From: CAWJFJ01 sp963800065
GTDB lineage: Bacteria > Actinomycetota > Acidimicrobiia > Acidimicrobiales > UBA8190
NCBI GenBank assembly: GCA_963800065.1
Contig: CAWCZO010000011.1
Location: forward strand, 496,001-560,000
Reading direction: 5' to 3'
DNA length: 64,000 nt
Notes under the pieces: generated by a model
The model's input: only the letters and a program-made list of their open reading frames with translations
The model's database searches: none
Told to the model about the DNA's origin: nothing
Program-made: the position numbers and the translations under genes
Shown: positions 55,848 to 64,000 of the stretch, piece by piece
Layout of the letters: every line of letters starts with the position of its first letter
Numbering within the stretch: the first letter of the stretch is position 1

Positions 55848-58253
55848 CTAACTGATCACCATCGAATAGGACTCAGTGGCGCTCTCGTGCGTCTGAGGAT
55901 GCTTACCGTGATCGACGACCTTCACCGTGAACGTGAACGTCCCACGGACCCTGGGCTTGCCTTTCAAAACACCGGTCGACGTAAGTCGCAGACCGGACGG
56001 CGGCTCACCCGAGATCACGAACCATTTGTAGGGCCGATTACCACCGACAGCGGAAACAGCCACCCTGTATGCCACTCGTCGCGCACCGGCTGGAAGCGAC
56101 GGCGTTGTGATCTGCATCGACACATAGGTGAACTGATCCGACGGGGTGTTGAGCGGCGAAGTCCGACCCTGAACTGTGACCGAGACGTCGACCGTTCCCG
56201 TCCCTGGCGGTGCCGTCGCCGTGCAGGTTGTGCTCGAGGAACAGGAGACACCGGTGGCCGGGTTGGCCGCCCCGAAGTCGATCACGGTCGCCCCTGACGT
56301 CGTCGAGAAGCCGGTGCCCGAGATCGTGATCATGCTACCCGGTGTCGTTTCCTGGTTCGGGCTCACCGAAGTAACAGTCGGCGTGGGTCCTATGTTGGGA
56401 GTTTCAGTGAAGATACTGCCTGACCTGTCTACTGCCACGCAGAATCCCGTGCTCGGACATGACAAGTTGGCACCGAAGGCATTGGGATCCATTACGGTGG
56501 GCCCCGACCAGGAGGACCCGTCATAGGTGAACGAATCGCCGTAGTCGTCGACGGCCTCGCAAAACGAGACACCGGAACATGCCAATCCGTAGAAAAATCT
56601 GCCGCTGTCAACCACCACCGGCGTCGTCCAGCCCACTCCGTTGTACGTGAACGCGTTTCCATCGTTGTCAGTAGCCATACAAAAGCTCACGGTGGAACAG
56701 GTCACGGCCACGAAAGTGTCGGTCGAGTCAATGGTCGTCGGTCCCGACCAACCCGTACCGCTATACGTCATGACGGCGTTTCCATCAGGGGCCATGCAGA
56801 AAGCGTCGCTCGCACACGACACCCCGTCGGTACCACTGGGTACCGGTGTGGGTGCTGACCAGCTCGTACCGTTGTACTCGCTCGCCTCTCCCGCGGAGTC
56901 CCCTCCACCGATCGCGGCGCAGAAGTTCGTCGTCGGGCAGGACACGTACCACATACCATTGTCAGCTATGGGGGACGCCCACACGGACCCGTTATAGGTG
57001 AGTGACTGGCCAGCGTTGTCCACTGCGACGCAGAAGATGTGGTTGCCGGGAGCGCATGAAACTCCGAGCAAATCGTTACCCGACATGAAGGGCGTCGGGT
57101 CGATCTCCTTCGGCGCTGACCAGATCGAACCGTTATACGTAAGGGCATGGCCGAAGGTGTCGACCGCCATACAGAAGTCGATTGTGGCACACGACACGTC
57201 GGTGAGGTTGCCCACTATGGGATCGACATTGTTCGGCGGAGACCACGATGACCCATCAAAGGAAAACGCGTTCCCGTCTTGGTCGACGGCGACGCACATG
57301 CTCGCGGTGGCACACGCCACCCCGCCGAGACCCGGGTAGGTGCCAGGAAACCCCGGATCGATGACTCTCGCCGAAGACCAAGTTCCACCGTCATAGGTGA
57401 CGACGTTTCCGACGGCACTCACGGCTGCGCAGAACTCACTGGAGGTACACGATACGGAGAGATAAAAGAAGAGCTGTTCGCTTGTGCTCATAGCCGTCGG
57501 CGCCGACCAGGCGATGCCGTCATACGTGACGTATCGGTCGTTGTTGTCAAGACCATCCAAAGCCATACAGAAATCGGCAGACGCGCACGACAGAGTCGTT
57601 AAATCTACCGAGGGGTCGATGCTCGTGGGTGTCGACCAACTGATGCCGTCGTAGGCAAAGGCGTTACCGACGTTATCTGTGGCCATGCAAAAAGTCGTCG
57701 ATGGGCAGGAAACCTGCTGGAGGAAATCAGCGGCGTCAATGGTGGCGGAACTCGACCAATCAGTACCATTGAAGTAGATAACGTCGTGAGCGACCGTGGC
57801 CACGCAAAATGTCGATGAAGCGCAAGCCAAGCCGGTGACCTCAGCGGGAAGAGGTAACGGCAACGACCAGTTCACCCCGTTATAGGTCGTGGCATAACCT
57901 TCGTCACTCACGACTGCGCAAAAACTGGCACTGGGGCATGACACGTACATCTCGCTACCGAAAAGACCGGCCGGAACGACGTTCCTTGGCGCCGTCCAGT
58001 TCGTGCCGTTGTACATGAGGGCATTGCCGTAGATGTCCACTGTCACGCAGAAGTCGGACTGGTTCGGAGGGCAGGAGGAATCCCTGGGCTGGCCAGCCGA
58101 TGGATCGACGAGATTCGGCAGTAAAGCTCCCCCCTCTGCATAGCTCGGAAGAGGGGAAATGAACGGACAAACCATGGTGATGATGATGGCCACAGCTGAG
58201 CAAACGACTCCTACCCGAGATCTGTGACGTCTCGTCTGGAGGCCGGAGAACAT
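55848..58253 (-). CDS. Secreted fourteen-repeat (Cys-pair) protein with IPT and Ig-like modules
   Basis: This 801-aa precursor has ATG 58253 with GTGGGAAATC before it. The signal peptide (SAVAIIITMVCPFISPLPSY) precedes fourteen repeats of about 43 residues, each with a Cys pair (VSCPSASFC, LACASSTFC, VSCPSTTFC and others) and a YNG/YDG.-.-WS turn; fourteen is twice the seven of its shorter paralogue at 17071. An IPT/TIG-like domain follows (PTVTSVSPNQETTPGSMITI) and the C-terminus is the Ig-like GEPPSGLRLTSTGVLKGKPR module. Codon use is a little less GC-rich than in core genes. It is probably a surface or released binding protein; its ligand is unknown. Confidence 0.85.
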   Translation of the reverse strand: MFSGLQTRRHRSRVGVVCSAVAIIITMVCPFISPLPSYAEGGALLPNLVDPSAGQPRDSSCPPNQSDFCVTVDIYGNALMYNGTNWTAPRNVVPAGLFGSEMYVSCPSASFCAVVSDEGYATTYNGVNWSLPLPLPAEVTGLACASSTFCVATVAHDVIYFNGTDWSSSATIDAADFLQQVSCPSTTFCMATDNVGNAFAYDGISWSTPTSIDPSVDLTTLSCASADFCMALDGLDNNDRYVTYDGIAWSAPTAMSTSEQLFFYLSVSCTSSEFCAAVSAVGNVVTYDGGTWSSARVIDPGFPGTYPGLGGVACATASMCVAVDQDGNAFSFDGSSWSPPNNVDPIVGNLTDVSCATIDFCMAVDTFGHALTYNGSIWSAPKEIDPTPFMSGNDLLGVSCAPGNHIFCVAVDNAGQSLTYNGSVWASPIADNGMWYVSCPTTNFCAAIGGGDSAGEASEYNGTSWSAPTPVPSGTDGVSCASDAFCMAPDGNAVMTYSGTGWSGPTTIDSTDTFVAVTCSTVSFCMATDNDGNAFTYNGVGWTTPVVVDSGRFFYGLACSGVSFCEAVDDYGDSFTYDGSSWSGPTVMDPNAFGANLSCPSTGFCVAVDRSGSIFTETPNIGPTPTVTSVSPNQETTPGSMITISGTGFSTTSGATVIDFGAANPATGVSCSSSTTCTATAPPGTGTVDVSVTVQGRTSPLNTPSDQFTYVSMQITTPSLPAGARRVAYRVAVSAVGGNRPYKWFVISGEPPSGLRLTSTGVLKGKPRVRGTFTFTVKVVDHGKHPQTHESATESYSMVIS

Positions 58254-58552
58254 GATTTCCCACCTATGGCACGGATGCGCAACGGAATCTCAAGTCTACT
58301 GGGGCGGGTGACGATCTCTAAGGCGCGCCATCCGCCTTTGCCCATCAGACGTCTCAATTCGCTGGTCCTGGACCATCGAGACCACGGCTGCCTCGCAATA
58401 ATTGACTAGTTGACAGTGAATGCAGCTATCTACTCCGATGGTTCACCGGTGGATCCGAGGTTTGGCTCGATCGGATTTCCATGGGGACGGGATGTCGTCT
58501 CGCCCTTCATGGAGGGTTCAACTTTCATCCACGGGATTCCGATAGATCCCTG
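58254..58552. other. 299-bp intergenic region
   Basis: No gene is supported here. It contains the divergent promoter region of the fourteen-repeat gene. A TTGACT/TTGACA pair at 58402-58415 could serve as -35 elements for the small membrane protein gene on the + strand, but no convincing -10 follows at the right spacing. Confidence 0.4.
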
Positions 58553-58870
58553 GTGAACGGCGATACGAGCGGGTCTCTCTTGTGGGGCAGCGCGTCGAAG
58601 AGCACGAGGGCCAGGGCTGTGGCTTCTGTGCTCGTCTTCGGCGTCTTCGGCTTGGCTGGTGGCATCTACCTGATCATGCAGGCGGACCCCGTCTACGGCG
58701 CATTCTGTCTCGTCCTCGGCCCCGCTGCGGGAATGGGCGACGCCTTCAGGGTCCTCGGTTACCGACCGCCGGTCGCCCGAACAAACCGACCGTCGCCTGA
58801 CGGGGCGCGGGGCGCGCCGCTCCGGGCTACGGGTCCCGACGGGCGGACATCCGGTCCACCTGGGCCGTGA
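58553..58870 (+). CDS. Small two-helix membrane protein
   Basis: GTG 58553 opens a 105-aa product with two membrane helices (ARAVASVLVFGVFGLAGGIY and AFCLVLGPAAGMGDAFRVLG) and a Pro/Gly-rich tail. An upstream in-frame ATG (58481) would add 24 residues. The 3' end overlaps the convergent enoyl-CoA hydratase gene by 44 bp. The family is not recognised. Confidence 0.45.
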   Translation: MNGDTSGSLLWGSASKSTRARAVASVLVFGVFGLAGGIYLIMQADPVYGAFCLVLGPAAGMGDAFRVLGYRPPVARTNRPSPDGARGAPLRATGPDGRTSGPPGP

Positions 58871-59582
58871 TCGACGCCGTCGTCTCCGGTGACGCCCACA
58901 GGGCGCGGACGGCGGGATCGACGAGGGGCGCGTCGACGTCGATCCGTTCGATCGCTGGACGCCGCAACTGGGCCTTGGCCAGGCGGAAGGCCTCAGGGGC
59001 CACGGCACCGAGATCGCCGGCCACCGCCAGGGCCCGCTCGAGGAGGCCTTCGGGGGGGACGATCTCGTGCGCCAACCCGACCGACATGGCCTCGTCGGAC
59101 CCGTAGAGCTTCCCGGTCAGGACCACCTCCTCGGTGCGGTCGCCGCACGCCCAACGCAGGATCTCCAGCGCCGACACCGGAAAGGGGACGCCGACGAGCA
59201 ACTCGGAGGCACCGATGCGGCCCCCCTCGACCAGGATCCGCCGATCACAGGCGCAAGCCAGGATGCAGCCTCCGGCGACGGCCGGTCCGTTGACGGCGGC
59301 AACGACGGGCAGCGGGTAAGCGAACAGCCGCAGGAAGACGGAGATGAGCACGGGCATCATCTCTTCGAGGTATTCGGTGCCGCCGGCCAGCACCTTTTGC
59401 AGATCCACCCCGGCCGAGAAGACCCGCCCCGCCGCCGTCAGGACGACGGCCCGGGCATCGGAGCGCTCGACCTCGTCGAGACGGTCGGCCAGCTCGTCCA
59501 ACAGCACGTCGTCGAGGGCGTGCACCTTGCCGTGGTCGAGCCGCAGGACCGCCACCGCTCCGTGGCGCTCGACGGTGGTCAT
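58827..59582 (-). CDS. Enoyl-CoA hydratase/isomerase family protein
   Basis: This 251-aa crotonase-fold protein starts MTTVERHGAVAVLRLDHGKV. The CoA-binding and oxyanion-hole loops are in LTAAGRVFSAGVDLQKVLAG and AAVNGPAVAGGCILACACDR. The usual catalytic Glu positions are not obvious (GRIGASELLVGVPFP), so it may be an isomerase or thioesterase-like relative. It stands alone on its strand between a membrane protein gene and the sensor kinases. Confidence 0.85.
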   Translation of the reverse strand: MTTVERHGAVAVLRLDHGKVHALDDVLLDELADRLDEVERSDARAVVLTAAGRVFSAGVDLQKVLAGGTEYLEEMMPVLISVFLRLFAYPLPVVAAVNGPAVAGGCILACACDRRILVEGGRIGASELLVGVPFPVSALEILRWACGDRTEEVVLTGKLYGSDEAMSVGLAHEIVPPEGLLERALAVAGDLGAVAPEAFRLAKAQLRRPAIERIDVDAPLVDPAVRALWASPETTASITAQVDRMSARRDP

Positions 59583-59644
59583 GTCGGTTCGTCGAACGGG
59601 TCCATGAACGCCAGGCTACAAAAGACGTCTCCCCGGGGGGAATC

Positions 59645-61954
59645 TCAACCGACCCGGGCGGCCCTCACGGCGTCGACGAGCGAGAGCAAGGCGCGGACAT
59701 CGAACGGCTTGGTGAGGAAACCGACCACTCCCCGACCGAGGAGTCGACGTACCTCGTGGGCGGCGGCATCGCTCCCCACCACGGCCACGGGAATGGCGGC
59801 GGTGGCCGCATCCTCCCCGAGCCGGTCGAGCACCGTCGTCCCGGGCATGTCGGGAAGGTGGAGGTCCACCAGGATCAGATCGGGAAGGTGCTCCCGGGCC
59901 AGTTCGATGCCGAGCTCACCGTGCATGGCGGCCATGAGCTCGACTCCCTGGCGCCGCGACAGCACCCGCTCGACCAGGTCGAGGTTGGCCACATCGTCCT
60001 CCATGAGCAAGACCCGGAACGATCCCTCGGCCACCCCGTCGCCTTCGGACCATCCGAGCGCCAGGCCGGCATCGGGACGCACCTCCAGTGCCTCGGTAGC
60101 CGTGGCCAGCTCGATGAAGAACGTGCTGCCGACGTCGGGCACCGACTCGAATCCGATCTGTCCGCCCATCCGATGGACCAGATGCTGGGACAGGGCCAGA
60201 CCCACTCCGGTCCCTTCCACCTCCAACTGTTCGGCACCCAGACGATCGAATGGGACGAAGACACGGTCCACATCCTCGGGGCGGATCCCCCGACCGTTGT
60301 CGGCCACCACCAGGCGCACCCGATCCGCAGAGCCGGCGTCACAGGTCACGTCCACCCGGCCGCCGGGACGGTTGTACTTCACGGCGTTGGACAGGAGGTT
60401 GAGGAGAACCTGGAGCAACCGCTGCCGGTCGGCGTTGATCCGGATATCACTGCGGGGATCGATGGCCAGCTGGACATTCACCCCGGCGCTCTCCGCCATG
60501 TGCCGGGTCAGCTCCACGGCGTCGTTCACGATGTCGGGAACCGACACCGCCGTCATCATCAGCTCGAGATGACCCGACTCGATCCGGGCGATGTCCAGCA
60601 CCTCGTCGATCAGGTCCAGCAGATGGCGTCCTGCCCTCAGGATGTGATCCACCGCTTCGGACTGCTCGTCGGGAAGCTCGTCCATCTGCAGGAGCTGGGC
60701 GAAGCCCAGGATCGAATTGAGCGGCGTCCGGAGCTCATGGCTCATCCGGGACAGGAATTCGCTCTTCGTCCGGCTGGCCCGCTCGGCTGCTTCCCGGGCA
60801 TCACGCAACCGTTGTTCGGACATGATCCTGGCTGTCATGTCGCGCGACACGACCACGGCGCCGGCAAAGGCGCCGCTCTCGTCGACCAGGCCCTGGCCAC
60901 GACAGTCGAGCGTCACCCAGTGCCCGTCGGTGTGCTGGACCCGAAAACGTGCCTGGACGTTGGTGACGCCTCCAACCGCCATCCGGCTGAAGGCGTCGAC
61001 GACACGTTCGACGTCGTCGGGATGGACCCGGGCCACCAGATCGGACTCGGTGACCCCGGCGTAGTGCCGTCCCAGCACGCCCTGGTCGGCCTCGCTCACC
61101 TGCCGGACCGTCCCATCGGCGTCGAGGAGGGTGATGATGTCGGGGCTGGCCTGGAGGACCGTCACCAACAGACGCTCCCGCCCGGCGAGAGTCCTTTCGG
61201 CCTCGGTGCGGGCCGAGATGTCGGTGGCGATGCCCCCCATGGCGTAGGGCGATCCGTCCCCGTCGAACAGCAAGAAGCGCGAGACCCTGAAATCGCGGGC
61301 ACCCACCCTGGTGTTCATCCGCTCGTCGGAGACCTGGGGGACACCGGTGGCCAGGAGGATCCGCTCCTGCTCGGCGATCGCCGCCGCCTCGGTCGGCCAG
61401 CTCACGTCGGCGGTCGCTCCGATGACGTCGTCCGCCGGGATCCCCGTCATCCATGACCACTGCCGGTTGACGATCAGATAGCGACCCTGGAGATCCTTCA
61501 CGAAGATGGACGACGGCGAGTACTCGAGGATGGCCCGCAACCGGGCTTCGTCGTCGCGCAGGGCCGCATCGGTCTCCCGGTACTCGGTGACGTCGCGCCC
61601 GGCGCTGTAGACCAACCCACGGGCGACGTCGGCCCGCACCGTCCATTCCAGAGCACGCCAGGACCCGTCCCGGTACCGGCACCGCGCCTCGACCCCCGAG
61701 ACCTCGGCCCCGGATGCCAAGGCCTCCCGGTTCTCTCGGATCACGCCGAAGTCGTCGGGATGGACGACAGAACCGATCCCCACCCCGACCAGCCCGCCCG
61801 CCTCGTATCCGAGCACCCGGGTCATCGACTCGTTGCACCAGACGATCGTCCCCTCGAGGTCGAGCATGCACAGGATCTGTGTCGAGAACTCGACCAGAGA
61901 GGCCATCTGCTTGGCCCGGGCGCGCCTGCTGATCTGACCCGGGGTGGCGGTCAC
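59645..61954 (-). CDS. Hybrid PAS histidine kinase with C-terminal receiver
   Basis: This 769-aa soluble kinase has three PAS domains with PAC motifs (EWTVRADVARGLVYSAGRDV, RFLLFDGDGSPYAMGGIATD, WVTLDCRGQGLVDESGAFAG), a HisKA domain with phospho-acceptor H406 (RMSHELRTPLNSILGFAQLL), an ATPase domain (VRLVVADNGRGIRPEDVDRV with the G2 box GVGLALSQHLVHRM) and a receiver with D697 (LILVDLHLPDMPGTTVLDRL). There are no membrane helices, so it senses a cytoplasmic signal. The GTG start overlaps the stop of the paralogous kinase upstream by GTGA. Confidence 0.9.
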   Translation of the reverse strand: MTATPGQISRRARAKQMASLVEFSTQILCMLDLEGTIVWCNESMTRVLGYEAGGLVGVGIGSVVHPDDFGVIRENREALASGAEVSGVEARCRYRDGSWRALEWTVRADVARGLVYSAGRDVTEYRETDAALRDDEARLRAILEYSPSSIFVKDLQGRYLIVNRQWSWMTGIPADDVIGATADVSWPTEAAAIAEQERILLATGVPQVSDERMNTRVGARDFRVSRFLLFDGDGSPYAMGGIATDISARTEAERTLAGRERLLVTVLQASPDIITLLDADGTVRQVSEADQGVLGRHYAGVTESDLVARVHPDDVERVVDAFSRMAVGGVTNVQARFRVQHTDGHWVTLDCRGQGLVDESGAFAGAVVVSRDMTARIMSEQRLRDAREAAERASRTKSEFLSRMSHELRTPLNSILGFAQLLQMDELPDEQSEAVDHILRAGRHLLDLIDEVLDIARIESGHLELMMTAVSVPDIVNDAVELTRHMAESAGVNVQLAIDPRSDIRINADRQRLLQVLLNLLSNAVKYNRPGGRVDVTCDAGSADRVRLVVADNGRGIRPEDVDRVFVPFDRLGAEQLEVEGTGVGLALSQHLVHRMGGQIGFESVPDVGSTFFIELATATEALEVRPDAGLALGWSEGDGVAEGSFRVLLMEDDVANLDLVERVLSRRQGVELMAAMHGELGIELAREHLPDLILVDLHLPDMPGTTVLDRLGEDAATAAIPVAVVGSDAAAHEVRRLLGRGVVGFLTKPFDVRALLSLVDAVRAARVG

Positions 61955-64000
61955 GATTCGGATCCCTCTGGCTTCGCCACCGCTTCGATGACCCGGAGCA
62001 GCTCGCGTACGTCGATCGGCTTGGTCAGATAGGCGGCCACGCGGGCGGCATCGAGCCGTTCGATCCGCTCGGCCGTGGCGTCGGCGCTAACCACGACGAC
62101 CGGTATCGCCGTTGTGGTCGGATCGTCCCTCAGCCGACCGATGACATCGATTCCCGACATGTCCGGGAGGTGAAGGTCGAGGAGGATCACATCCGGGTGA
62201 TGACGGCGTGCCAACTCCAGGGCCAGTCCTCCCAAGGTGGCGGCGATCAGCTCGACCTCCTGGTGCCGTGCCAGGATCTGCTCGACGAGGGCCAGGTTGG
62301 CCAGATTGTCCTCGACATGGAGGATCCGGAGCGATCCTCGTAGCACCGGTGTCTCCTTCATCGGGGGGACGATCGGTTCGAACTCGTCCGGTGCCGGCGT
62401 GAGCGGGAGCGCGACGACGAAGGTGGAACCGACTCCGACGGTCGACTCCACGGCGATCTCCCCGCCCATCCGCTCCACCAGATGCTTCGACAAGGTGAGG
62501 CCCACCCCCGTCCCCTCGATGCCACTGTGCTCCGCTCCGAGCCGGTCGAACGGTTCGAAGACACGACCGATGTCCTCGGATCGGATCCCGGGACCGGTGT
62601 CGGTGACCGAGATCTCGGCCCGACCGTCCTCCGTCCGGCGCACCGAGACGTCGACCCGGCCCGTCCGGGTGTTGTACTTGGTCGCGTTGGAGAGGAGGTT
62701 GAGCAGCACCTGGAGCAAGCGCTGCCGGTCGGCGAGGACATAGGTGTCCGCCGGGCACGAGGTGGCGTCCACCGACAGATTGACGTCGCGGTGCTCGGCC
62801 AACGGGCGGGCCAGGTCCACGGCGTCACCGAGCACGTCGAGGACGAGGACCGGGTCGACCGTCAGTTCGAGGTGACCGGACTCGATCCGGGCGATGTCCA
62901 GGACCTCGTCGATCAGGTTCAGGAGATGCTTCCCCGCCCGCAGGATGTGCCCGACAGCCTGTTCCTGTTGATCCGGGAGGTCGTCCATCTCGAGCAACTG
63001 GGCGAAGCCCAGGACCGAGTTGAGTGGCGTCCGCAGCTCGTGGCTCATCCGCGACAGGAACTCGCTCTTGGCCAGGCTGGCGCGCTCGGCCACCCCCACG
63101 GCGTTGAGCAGCTCGGCTTCGAAGACCAGGTCTTCGGTGATGTCACGCGACATCACCAGGGCACCGACGGCACGCCCGTCCTCCCCCACGATCGACTGCC
63201 CGCGTGAATCGAGCGTGACCCAGTGACCCTTGGCGTGCCGCACGCGGTAGCGGAGATCGAGACAGGTGCTCTCGAGGGTCAGAAGCCGACCGTACTCCCG
63301 GTAGATGGTGGGGATGTCGTCGGGGTGAACGAGCGCCTCGAGCTCGTCGTGGACGGGATCGTCGATCTCGTAACCGAGGATCCGCGCTGACGCCTGGCTC
63401 ACTTCGCGCGACGTGCCCGGTGCCGTCCAGAATGGTGACGATGTCCGGCGAGGCCTGGACGATCGTCTCGAGGAGCCGCTCTCGTTCGGCCAGCGCACCC
63501 TCGACCTCGGTCCGGTCCGTGACGTCGGTGCCGATCCCGGCCATTCCCACGATCCGTCCGTCGGTGTCACGGAGGGAGAACCGCGTCGTCATCATCGTGT
63601 GGGGCCCGTCGGCCAGCTCGACGACGACATCTCGAGTCACGGCTCCGCTGCCCTCGAGAACCTCGATGTCTTCGTCCTCACGCTGCTCGAGGTAGCCGGG
63701 CCAGATCTCCGTCGCCGTCCGGCCCAGGACGTCCTCGCGCCGCATCCCCAAGCGTTCGAGGAACGCCTCGCTGGCCAGGACATAGCGACCCTCCAGGTCC
63801 TTCACGAAGATCCCTGACGGCGAGTGGTCAACGATGGCCTGCAGGCGGGCGCGGCCCGACCGGACGGCGGCCCGGGCCAGGTGCCGGTCGGTGACGTCAC
63901 GGGCGGCTCCGTAGGTCATTCCCGTGTCCGCCGATCGGCGTGCGGTCCACTCCAGCCACCGCCACGTCCCGTCCTTGCGCCGCCAGCGGGTCTCCGCCGC
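61951..64000 (-). CDS. Hybrid PAS histidine kinase, 5' end outside window, frameshifted
   Basis: A close relative of the next gene: PAS/PAC domains (TRRSADTGMTYGAARDVTDR; SPSGIFVKDLEGRYVLASEA; WVTLDSRGQSIVGEDGRAVG), HisKA with SRMSHELRTPLNSVLGFAQL, an ATPase domain (EISVTDTGPGIRSEDIGRVF, GVGLTLSKHLVERMGG) and a receiver (VILLDLHLPDMSGIDVIGRL). The 5' end lies beyond 64000. Near 63403-63425 a single extra G in GGCACCGGGCACG breaks the frame inside a PAS domain; removing it restores ILDGTGTSREVSQASARILG. The stop overlaps the next kinase's GTG. Confidence 0.85.

Noticed and set aside
1..64000. tRNA, rRNA, insertion sequences or a replication origin.
   Set aside because: No T-loop-like GGTTCGAATCC, rRNA segment, transposase motif or DnaA-box cluster was noticed on either strand by eye; a tRNAscan or Infernal run would be decisive.

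Overview
The window is high-GC DNA (near 70% by eye) with frequent GTG starts, GTGA/ATGA stop-start overlaps and actinobacterial signatures: a palindromic SOS box of the actinobacterial LexA type, a mycothiol-dependent nitroreductase-type thioredoxin, an F420-type luciferase-like oxidoreductase, a DUF222/HNH endonuclease and a TgpA/MoxR/DUF58 operon. Secreted Ig-tailed repeat proteins, a G1 glutamic peptidase and steroid/acyl-CoA catabolism genes suggest a free-living actinobacterium, plausibly of the Acidimicrobiia; that placement is inference. No rRNA, tRNA, CRISPR array or intact transposase was seen.

Layout. 0-5 kb: a MarR regulator, two ABC half-transporters forming an asymmetric heterodimeric exporter, and a SnoaL-like gene cut by the window edge. 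5.0-5.2 kb: a compact structured transcript carrying a near-perfect complement of the 16S rRNA 3' end, a sequestering stem and a terminator. 5.3-10 kb: small enzymes and regulators (DinB, a LexA-boxed 50-aa gene, DsbA-like, GntR, GNAT, M48 protease, VOC). 9.9-14.4 kb: an ECF sigma factor coupled to a membrane-anchored propeller protein, then a secreted beta-helix protein flanked by two copies of an 80-bp segment. 14.5-18.8 kb: MarR with a divergent quinone reductase-like gene across a 38-bp nested palindrome, and a secreted seven-repeat protein. 18.9-22.7 kb: a mannosyltransferase-like membrane enzyme coupled to a class B penicillin-binding protein. 22.7-28.0 kb: an operon resembling the fadE30-ipdF-fadD3 genes of steroid C/D-ring breakdown. 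28-33.6 kb: MsrB, small proteins, the glutamic peptidase, an FKBP lipoprotein and the HNH protein. 33.6-35.7 kb: what looks like a decayed conjugative-element locus, with a truncated SAF-like gene joined to the 3' half of ssb. 36-41.4 kb: MoxR-DUF58-transglutaminase and an SRAP peptidase. 41.4-46 kb: assorted small and membrane proteins. 45.9-51.2 kb: a second acyl-CoA/steroid-type block with a KstR-like operator. 51.3-54.5 kb: oxidoreductases and RidA. 54.6-58.3 kb: two more secreted repeat proteins, one with fourteen repeats. 58.5-64 kb: an enoyl-CoA hydratase-like protein and two tandem hybrid PAS histidine kinases, the second running off the window.

Two themes cut across the map. First, three secreted or membrane-anchored proteins carry one Cys-pair per repeat in counts of 7, 7 and 14, as expected for one or two seven-bladed propellers; two of them and the glutamic peptidase end in the same Ig-like module. 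Second, four genes (ABC exporter, SDR, acyl-CoA dehydrogenase, sensor kinase) each carry what looks like one extra G/C that breaks an otherwise well-conserved protein. A shared sequencing artefact is the simplest explanation, but it decides whether these genes are functional.
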